Positions 55,210 through 64,000 of a stretch of 64,000 bases of DNA are shown piece by piece. Where the stretch lies: contig NC_088301.1 in NCBI RefSeq assembly GCF_032854445.1, forward strand, positions 32,348,402 through 32,412,401. Reading direction: 5' to 3'. The notes beneath the pieces were generated by a model. That model made no database searches, was not told the DNA's origin, and saw only the letters and a list, made by a program, of their open reading frames with translations. Every line of letters starts with the position of its first letter. Within the stretch, counting starts at the first letter, position 1. This DNA is from Liolophura sinensis (Eukaryota > Mollusca > Polyplacophora > Chitonida > Chitonidae). The position numbers and the translations under genes were made by a program.

Positions 55210-57544
55210 GGTAATGTGGCGTCTGGTAAGAACTATTTATGGCACGGGATTTTCAACCAATGACATGAAAGATTCACACTAAAGAAACTACCTGTTAACA
55301 GTAATAAGCATGAAAGATGATAAAAGCCTGTCGAACTATCTCTCTAAAATAGCTCATGTGTGTATAATATAAAAGTAATAACTTTGACAGCAGTCTCCTT
55401 TTATTGTAGCTTCTTTGATTTCATCAAAAATTGTATTTGTTAAAGAATTTAAAACTGGCAAAACTTTCTGAATCCTCTGCAGTTATTGCCATGGAAACCA
55501 TGAATACAATGACATACTGCAAACAACCCTGTAAGTGCAAAACTTGAGCTGACAACACATCTACCCTGAGAATTTGAAGAAACAAAAGACATACCAAACT
55601 GTTGCAAAGACAAGCAACTATTGAAGGATGTCCAGATGAGTGACAGGCAAATCCACTAATCAGGTTTGCCACATTATGATTGGCAGGAGTCACTTCCTCT
55701 GCTGAATACTGAGTGCAATGGTCTACATCAATATCAGAGACAATGAATAGCTTACTTTCAAACAGAGGCACCAATAATATATTACTCTGTGACTTTTTAA
55801 ATTTCAATGCAGCACAAGGGCATGAAAGTTTACAAATGTTAAAATTGTCTTCTTATCTGACAGTCACTGAATATTTCCTATGTTGAGTTAAGACATTCTA
55901 TTTTTCTTGTGCCTAACATTATGGAGGTAGCTATAATGGAAATTTTGAAGACTTTCACGAAAAAATTGGCACAACTATGTACATCACTTGAAACTAGACT
56001 TCATTTACAAGAAGCAAGAGTCACTTGGTGTTTTTTCCAATCTTTATTTTAAGTTAATGGATTTTGCATACATTGGTATCTTACTTCAAATATCATGTCT
56101 GTTATGTTGAACATGTTGATGCCATGCATATGTACATGTATATACATGTTCTGCAACTGGTGACCTGTAAAATGTAAAAGCCAATAAAGATAAGCTGGTG
56201 ACAAAAAAATGTTGGAGGTAGCTTTCCCTGTCTGTTAAGATACAGGTCTATGCTGACATGCGGTTTGTTGAAATGTTTCTGGCTGTCCATCACATCATGA
56301 GTTGTGTTCAATTTGTCTCTTGGAGATCAATTAAGAAACTCCAGGCTAATAATGTATCATGTCCACAAGTGGCATGAGTTCTGTGACAATCACTCTCAGC
56401 TTTACAACTCTTGATCTCACCACTGGAACATCTTGGGCCTGGTTTCACCAAATTGCTTAAGTCAGTAGTTTAATATCCAACATAAAGTGTTTCTTACAAA
56501 AACTTACGTCAAACACTACAGAACTAAATAATAAGATCTGTGAAACTGACAAGAATATCAAATACCATGGTGGCCATCACATCTTCCTTCAATGGTTGTA
56601 AGGTGAACAAAATGGAATTCACACACCCAGGAAACCAGGAAACGCCAGAATGTCACACTGATATAGATAAGACATTACAAGTCAAATTTGTCCTGCCAAA
56701 CAGTCAGCAGGCATCTGGGGGCATGAGTTATTGCAGAATTCAGAGCCATCACGGTTGATTTTATGTGCACAATGAACAGAAGTTCCTTTTTCTTGGTTTC
56801 AATTAAATTCACCAGTACATTTCAAATTATGACAACACTATGTTGAAATTACCAAGTTTCTCTAAAATAATCAGCAGTTTTTACACAGTTTGGTCAGAAC
56901 AATTTCAGACCGTGTATTTGCAGTGTGTAACCAACCATTTATGTACTTATCACAAACAGCTCATATACTTTGCAATACAAATATCAGACATCAAAACTCG
57001 TATATGTACACAATCCATCAAAAATAGCATAATGCCATATCAAAAATAGGCTACCTCCTATAAAACAATGTTACCCAGGTAACACAAATTCCTCCAGATC
57101 ATATCTTTGCTTTTTGTTCTCACCAAATGTACAAATAAGTTGTATTTCAAAAACTACTCACTTCTCAGAAAACTCAGAGTGTTTATGATTTTTTTAAAAC
57201 CAAATCCTTGTGAAAATTTCATTTTATAAGTATACATGTCTAAAGTATAAAGCACTTTCACTTCATTTCAACAACTATTTCTGAATAATTCTTATGTCAT
57301 TCTAGTGATCAACCAGATTATCATAAAAAAAATTTTTTATTAAAATTTTCCATAAAATGCTATAATCTTACAAGAAAATGACACAAACTTTTAATCATGG
57401 TGAAAATATTAAAATAGATGTTATTTGCATGCATATTTTTGTTTTTTAAAATGCATGTATATAAAGAGTAATTTGGTAGGAATGGACTTCACTTGTCCAT
57501 AGCAGTTTATGGGAGAATAAGGCAAAGAGATCCTTAACTACTGG

Positions 57545-58080
57545 CCCTCACAAGGAACGAGATACACACTTGTACAAGCCCTAAGCCATGCGCCTTAACA
57601 GACACACAGTCAGATACAAGCCCTAAGCCATGCACCTTAACAGGACATGGACAGATACAAGCCCTAAGCCATGCACCTCAAAAGGAATATAGACAGATAT
57701 AGGCCCTAAGCCATGCACCTTAACAGGACATAGATAAAAGCCCTAAGGCATGCACCTCAACAGGAACAGACAGATATAAACCCTAAGCCATGCACCTCAA
57801 AAGGACATAGACAGATAAAAGCCCTAAGGTATGCACCTCAAAAGGAATATAGACAGATATAAGCCCTAAACCATGCACCTGAACACGACATAGACAGATA
57901 CAAGCCCTCAGGCATGCACCTCAATAGGAACACAGGCAGATACAATCCCTAAACCATGCACCTCAACACGAACATAGACAGACATAAGCCCTAAGCCATG
58001 CACCTCAACATGAACATAGACAGATACACGCCCTAAACCATGTACCTAAACAGGAACATAGACAGACACAAGCCTTATGC
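57545..58080. repeat. Minisatellite, about 42-bp unit (gccctaagccatgcacctcaacaggaacatagacagatacaa)
   Basis: About 13 units of variable length, with substitutions such as ccttaacaggacat. Confidence 0.95.
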
Positions 58081-58869
58081 ATAGAAATTCACAAAAAGTC
58101 TGACAACTTCAACAAAATAAGCTGCATTGGATCCAGGGCAAGCTGTATCCAAACAGTTCCATTAGTATCCAAATATCAACGGTTACAAAATGATTTTACT
58201 GTAAAAAATGTATCAAACTGACATTTCATATGGTACATGTATACGAAAAAAAAAATTAACAATAAACTTTTTATAATTATTTCTCAGGAATTATAATAAT
58301 CAACCTAACATGACATTTGTGGAAAAGCAAACAAAAACTGAAAATTATCCATTCAAAACTTCAAGAAGATAACCCAAAAGTATCAAAACAAAAGCAAATG
58401 AAAAAAGAAATAACATACATGAACATAAGATTAACGTTTGAAAATCAGTTCAATATCAGAAAAATAAACATTTCGTATGAAATAATATTACACTTCTTAA
58501 TACAACATTCCATACTGATCCATTTGAAAGGCGCATAAAGGTTTGTGTTAATAATTCAGAAACTTATATAAAACAAGTAATACATGTAGTAGATTTCCAG
58601 TAATGAATAAATGTGAACGTTTAATTCCATGTACAATAACTACAGAGTGCTTTTGAAACATGACTGCTGGTCATTTTCTGAAGTGTGATTACAATGGACA
58701 TTCATAATGAACCAAAAAATGTGAAAGGTAGAAGCTGAAAAGACCAATTTCTAAAAGGCCAATGATTTGTCAATGACAGGCTGATCATCCTGCAAGATTT
58801 TATCTTAGATGAAACTGATTTGAAGAATAAGAACTTGCAGTGCTATTAAAACTTGGATGACATGATGAT

Positions 58870-59061
58870 ATCAATATAGCACCAGTTTTTTGCAAATTGT
58901 TTCTGCACACACTGTTCTACATGGTATCTTCATCAATAAAGCACCAGTTTTTGCAAATTGTTTCTGCACACACTGTTCTATATGGTAACTTCATCAATAT
59001 AGCACCAGTTTTTGCAAACTGTTTCTGCACACACTCTTCTACATGGTATCTTCATAGATAT
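58870..59061. repeat. 60-bp tandem repeat including the terminal coding exon
   Basis: Three units of 'gttctacatggtatcttcat...agcaccagtttttgcaaattgtttctgcacacact'. The part 'ctacatggtatcttcat' is the complement of the final codons and stop of the minus-strand gene. The two lower copies would sit in its 3' UTR. Confidence 0.9.
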
Positions 59062-62000
59062 CTGAAAAGGAAGAAAATTTAAAAGGTTTTAGACTGACAG
59101 TGAAATGTTACTGAGGATCACAGCATGTTTGAACATGATCTTCACTTAATACTTTACTTACCTCTGTGAAAGACCATGTTCCCTCTCAATTCATGAAATC
59201 CACTTGAAAATATATCTCAAACCTATCCTACGTTGTCAACGTGTTATTACAGTCATTTTGAAAAATCAGGAATAAACTGCGGTGTGGTATAAGAGTCCAA
59301 TATGTGTGGTTTTGTCTGACTAATAGAATGCTTCAAGCTCTGAGGATGAATGATAAGCCTGGTCAAGCCTTCCTTTCTGATTGTATGTGGCAAAGTCTTC
59401 CAGCAACCTAGCTGCAGATGGTTGTGGGTTTCCCCATGTTCAGTCTGGTTTCCTCCCACCAAAATGCTGGCCACCATTGTATACTCAATAAATGACCATA
59501 ATTTTTGTTCATGACTAACTTGACCATTTTTCCTGATTCTGAGAGTTGTATTTAGTTTAGAAAAGTGATTGAGGTTTGAGCTATGGAATGATATTCTACT
59601 GAAAAATTGTACATTTCAGCACCAAAATAATATTTTGTGACATTTATTTGCCTCTAAACATGCACTTTTGTGGGCGAAATATTACGTCATTTAGGCTAAG
59701 TTAAAGCTTGACTTAATTGAACAATGACGGGCCTCCGTGGCTCAGTTGGTTAGCGTGCTAGCGCAGCGTGATGACCCAGCAGTCTCTCACCAATGCGGTC
59801 ACTGTGAGTTCAACTCCAGCTCATGCTGGCTTCCTCTCCCGCCGTATGTGGGAAGGTCTTCCAGCAACCTGCGGATGGTCGTGGGTTTCCCCTGGGCTCT
59901 GCCCGGTTTCCACCCACCATAATGCTGGCTGCCGTCATAAAAGTGAAATAATCTTGAGTATGACGTAAAACACCAATCAAATAAATAAATAAACAGATAA
60001 TTCAGCAAAGGAAGGTTAATACCCAGTATAGAGTCATAAATGCACTGGTTGAGCATTCACTGGGCTTTCCAAGCAGCGGTTGTCTAACTCTTGACTAATG
60101 AGGTTGCTTGTTTAAGTCTAGTGCCTGACCTGCCACATCTTTTTAGCCAGGAGATCTGTCAGATCCTGCTCAATTTTTTCCAACAATGAATCTACCCGCC
60201 GCCATACAAATGCAATATTCTTGTGAATGGCACACCAATCCAAAAACACAGTTCAAAGTATCATTGAGGTTTTTGTACATGCACTGTACAATAACAACGG
60301 ACAATGCGCCATCAAAGGGAGATAACCAGCTAATTTCATTGGACAGAATACGCACCTTGGTCTGGGTCTTCTGCAATGGCCACATCATCATATACCTCTT
60401 CAAAATCCCTGAAAGAGCAAACCGACACTTATATACAGACTTCAGCAAAAAAATATCCATGCAAAATTAAACCACACAAAAGGCTACAGTAAAAAAACGA
60501 ACACAAATCATCTTAAGCAGGCCTTGTAGCAATTTCATGAGAAACTACATAGAGGCAGCCCAGAGTATAACATTTAAGTTCAAGGAGAATTGTCAGAATG
60601 CCAAAGAATAAAATCTGTAAAACCTTGTAAATATGAACAAAATTATCAACATCTTTAAAAGTGGTGAGAAAGTGGGTACCAGGTTTAAACCATCAGCGTT
60701 TCAGACATCTTGCTCACAAGATTATGCTACACACTAAAACACAAACACCCCCACCACCAAGGGTAGGTGTAAATCAAGATGCCCCTAATATATCCACAAG
60801 GGGGCATTATAACAATATCAGCTAGAGCTCACCCATTTTGAAGAGTTTAGGGTACATGTATAAATACAAGGATATTAAAAAATAAGAACTACATTTTAGT
60901 ACTCACAATTAACCCACAGATTCATGTAAACTCTTAACATGGCTTGACATGACACCTAGCATGATGACATTTTGCCACACATAAATGAAATTAAAGTAAT
61001 AAAAGAAGCCTTGCAGTTTTCAAAACAAAAGACAGAATGCAAATCTTACATGAGTACAAGAGATTACATGAGGTTTGAAGAGGAGAGTGAATCAAATATA
61101 GGGAACAGACACTATTAGTTATGCAGCCTTTGGATCCAGTGAACAGACATTATTAGCTTTATAGCCTTGGGACCTGGTGTAGAGACAGTATTAGTAGTCT
61201 TACAGCCCCTTTAGACGAGCAAACAGGACAAGTTTTAAGGCCTTGGGACCTGATGAACAATCTTGAAACCTGGTGAGTAAACATACAGGACAACTTTTAC
61301 AGCCTACAGACCCAGTCAACATACAGGACAACTTTTACAGCCTACAGACCCAGTGAACACACAAGACAACTTTTACAGCCTACAGACCAAGTCAACAGAC
61401 AGGACAACTTTCACAGCCTACAGGCCCAGTGAACACACAGGACAACTTTTACAGCCTACAGACCCAGTCATCATACGGACAACTTTTACAGCCTACAGAC
61501 CCAGTCAACAGACAGGACAACCTCTGGACCTGGTGAACAGACAGGAAAAATTTGAATACCTTGGGACCTGAAGTATAGATAGGATAAGTTTTACAACCTT
61601 TGGACCTGGTGAATAGACATGGCAAGTTGTACAACATTACCATGGGAGTTAACATACCATAAATTTTCAATACATCTGACCAGAAAAGTATAGCATCAGA
61701 CACGATTTGGGAACATAATTCTTAAGATTTTTAAGACAAAAATACATTGTTCAAGTAGAGGCACAAATCTGAACTTCACATACAAGTAACTTGTCTAGAT
61801 GAGATTTCTTTGTCCCTACAGCATCCATGATTCCAGATAGCCACTAGATGATCAGACAGGTTAAAGTGTTGACATACACGCCACCATACTGGAGCTGCCT
61901 GCTGCCGACATAGCTGGCATGATTTTTCTTAGCTCAGCTTTAGATATGGTTTTATATTTGATAAATATTGTAGGGACAAAATTGTTATCTGCATGATGAC

Positions 62001-62132
62001 AAGGCTATATGGGTGATTTAAACTCTTCTTAACATGCGGATATCTTAATATATTATTATTCTGAAACACTTACCCCATGACAGATTCCCTTTGCACTTCC
62101 CCTTTAATTGTCTTCAATGTGCCTGTCATGAT
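59039..62132 (-). CDS. C-terminal exons of a tyrosine-motif adaptor-like protein (partial)
   Basis: Three exons join in phase: 62074-62132, 60356-60408 and 59039-59061 (stop TAG). Acceptors are CTCTTCAG, CTTTCAG and TTTTCAG; donors are GTAAGT and GTGCGT. Together they read 'IMTGTLKTIKGEVQRESVM', 'GDFEEVYDDVAIAEDPDQ' and 'DIYEDTM'. The acidic tail with two tyrosine motifs, YDDV and IYED, has the layout of the ADAP/FYB C-terminus, where YDDV-type sites bind SH2 domains of adaptors such as SLP-76. That assignment rests on the short tail only and is tentative. I found no further upstream exon up to 64000, so the gene must continue outside the window or in exons I missed. The terminal exon is part of a 60-bp tandem repeat. 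Confidence 0.65.
59388..59495 (+). mobile_element. Common SINE, 3' part
   Basis: 'tgtggcaaagtcttccagcaacc', 'ggttgtgggtttcccc' and 'tttcctcccaccaaaatgctgg' in order. Confidence 0.8.
59729..59993 (+). mobile_element. Full-length tRNA-derived SINE (reference copy of the common family)
   Basis: Starts 'gggcctccgtggctcagttg'. The A box TGGCTCAGTTGG lies at 59738-59749 and the B box GAGTTCAACTCC at 59806-59817, the spacing of an RNA polymerase III promoter. The body carries 'ccgtatgtgggaaggtcttc' and 'cacccaccataatgctggc', and the tail is 'caccaatcaaataaataaat'. All other common-SINE fragments here align to parts of it. It lies in the intron between the last two exons of the tyrosine-motif gene. 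Confidence 0.93.
61225..61640. repeat. Minisatellite, about 36-bp unit (acaggacaacttttacagcctacagacccagtgaac)
   Basis: Roughly eight good units plus diverged units on both sides (from about 61100), in the intron between the 62.1 and 60.4 kb exons. Confidence 0.92.
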
Positions 62133-62299
62133 CTGAAGAGAAATAATCAGTAATACATAATACATACACCAATACATCAACCCTTCTAAAAGCTGGGAAA
62201 TTCAAACATCTACCTTCTTTAAATTTATATAATCTTTGCACAAAGTTCTTTTTTTACATTTAGATGTACACTGAAGGTATGAACATTTTCTTTTTTATT

Positions 62300-62500
62300 T
62301 ACTTGATTGGAACCTGCAGACGGTTGTATTTCCCCTTTGTCCTGCCCAGTTTCCTCCCACTATAATGCCGATCGCCTTCAGTTAAGCGAAATATTTTTGA
62401 GTACGGCATAAAACACCAATTAGATAAATAAAGTTACTTGATTGGCTTTTTACACTGTAGTCAAGAATGTTTTACTTATATGGTGGTGGTCTGAGGTGTA
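62300..62500. mobile_element. Two common-SINE fragments in opposite orientation
   Basis: 62310-62430 is a plus-oriented 3' half ('cagtttcctcccactataatgcc' to 'caccaattagataaataaa'). It is followed at once by a minus-oriented tail fragment ('ttacttgattggctttttacactgtagtc'), forming a head-to-head remnant. Confidence 0.75.
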
Positions 62501-63479
62501 GGAGCAAGGAAAACCAAAGTGTCTGTAGTAAACCACAGCCTTGTACACATGTAGTCTTCATCATACATGACAAACCTGCTTATCACATAGACATATTCAA
62601 GTATTTCGATATCGCAGACAGTAAATGCTTAAAACAGGGTACACAAATGGAAGGACTTACAAAGCACATTTTCACAGAGGCACAAATTGAAAAGACAAAT
62701 GAAAACGAATGGACAATATTATCACTTTTGCAAAACAATGACAACCCAAAATCTATTTTGAACAAAGTACATTTAAATATTTTGTTTACAGTTCATTATA
62801 GATAATTTCTTTACTTTAGGATGGCAAGAAAGATATGACAAGAAGAGAGCACTGATCAGAATACATTATAAGTGGTTAAGTTTAGAGATAATATTAAGAA
62901 TAGGGGCCAGCTGCCAAAGGAGGATAAAACTTTACTGCTGTGTAAATACATGTAGCATGGCGACCAGTAGTAGACGGAATGCCACCATGGTAGTTAAGGT
63001 CAAAAGTTATTTGTGCAAGCAAACTCATACATCTTACAGTTAATGTGAGAAATACAATAAAGTGTGTAGTTTTAGGCATTGATGCACTTTATTGCAGTTA
63101 ATCGCACTCAAAGCAAATCCAAATTCAATAAATACTTCAGTGTATATAATTGAGGCTGACAGTTTAGCACAGCCTGGTATACTGTCATGACTGTATGTAG
63201 GATTGTCTAATTAACAACCATTAAATGACTGTCTACTAAGACCTCCAGTTTCCCTCCATGCTGCTCACAGCTGTTGTCATACCCAGATCATTAAGAGTGT
63301 ACCTGATTATCTAATGAATTTTAGTTACCAGTATCCTACATGTAATTTAATACAATGTAGACTAGTTGCAACGCACTAAGTGGTCATAATATTGTCTGAT
63401 AACATGTTGGAAGACATGAAACAAACAGTATCTAAGGGGCAAGAAAAAACATCCTAACCTACATATACATGTATACATT

Positions 63480-64000
63480 TTTAGAAGCACCAGCCTGTAA
63501 AGGTGAGGATGTCATACCTTTTGGCTTTAACATTATAGTTAGGTCAGGCCCCCATAGCCTGGAAGATCATAGTGACACTATACAGGTCAATCGGGACACT
63601 CTATGCTGTAACATTCTATTTAGGTCAGGATCCACATAGCCTGTAAGATCATAGTGACACTATATAGGTCAATCAAGATCCCATATGCTGCAACATTACA
63701 ATGTCATTAGCCTGTAAAGGTTGGCCAGGACACCATGCCTTCTAACATTATAGTGACACTAGCATTTGAAGCTCAATAAGGCATTATACCCTTCAACATT
63801 ATAAAGACACCAGCCTTAACAATTACAAGCAAGACACCATGCCCTCTAACATGATGGGGTCACTAATCTCAACAAGACAAGACAGAACACCATGGCCTCT
63901 AACATTATGGTGACACTAACCTTAACACTGCAGCACATGACACCATGTCCTCTAACATAACGGTGACACTAGCCTTAACATGGCAGCACAGGCCACCATG
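63480..64000. repeat. Minisatellite, about 48-bp unit, cut by the window edge
   Basis: Diverged units around 'accatgccctctaacattatggtgacactaaccttaaca' repeat about ten times and continue to the last base. Confidence 0.88.

Larger units (their letters stand above)
52700..59038. other. Gene-free stretch; probably 3' UTR/flank of the tyrosine-motif gene
   Basis: No coding exon could be supported. The minus-strand gene with its stop at 59039 would place its 3' UTR here. A minus-strand AATAAA at 53927-53932 is one possible end, but no transcript evidence exists. The stretch also contains a partial second-family SINE (53690-53850), a foldback element and a 42-bp repeat. Confidence 0.45.

Noticed and set aside
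59729-59830. Possible true tRNA gene (A and B boxes)
   Set aside because: The sequence lacks an acceptor stem and cloverleaf and runs into a SINE body with an (AAAT)n tail.

Overview
This is eukaryotic nuclear DNA, most likely from a mollusc or another lophotrochozoan invertebrate. The evidence is short exons with GT-AG introns, an AT-rich background, no operons, many tandem minisatellites in introns, and dozens of tRNA-derived SINE fragments. The commonest SINE family has an (AAAT)n tail and a 'cctcccaccataatgctgg' core that I associate with marine lophotrochozoans. The species cannot be fixed from sequence alone.

Three protein-coding genes can be supported by phase-consistent splicing. (1) Plus strand, CDS 2619-4982, five exons, 145 aa: a small SAM-domain protein of the Aveugle/SAMD10/SAMD12 type, a scaffold in Ras-Raf-MAPK signalling. 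(2) Minus strand, 52615-13069, 31 exons, 5163 nt, 1720 aa: a large N-glycosylated secretory-pathway or membrane protein that I cannot name. It has an N-terminal signal or anchor segment, a 355-codon acidic exon with nine 9-residue repeats, and near the C-terminus a kinase-like motif (D-M-A-P-W-N followed by IDYD) with a Cys cluster and a possible terminal membrane segment. (3) Minus strand, 62132-59039: the last three coding exons of a protein ending in tyrosine motifs (EVYDDVA, DIYEDTM), similar in layout to the tail of ADAP/FYB adaptors. Its upstream part lies outside the window or is unrecognised.

Layout: 1-2526, no supported gene. 2527-4982, SAM gene. 4983-13068, convergent 3' flanks of genes 1 and 2, with SINE copies, a 95-bp duplication and a cluster of AGAACATGTTCT palindromes. 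13069-52615, gene 2, with introns full of SINEs, mariner-type MITEs and at least ten minisatellites, several touching splice sites. 52616-52700, its likely promoter with two CACGTG boxes. 52700-59038, probable 3' UTR or flank of gene 3 with a 468-bp foldback element and a 42-bp repeat. 59039-64000, end of gene 3 with more tandem repeats.

The three genes show no evidence of working together. The most interesting items are the unnamed kinase-like 1720-aa gene, the minisatellites that begin at its splice donors, and a 60-bp tandem duplication that copies the terminal coding exon of gene 3. No prokaryotic-type system (operon, CRISPR, prophage) is present.
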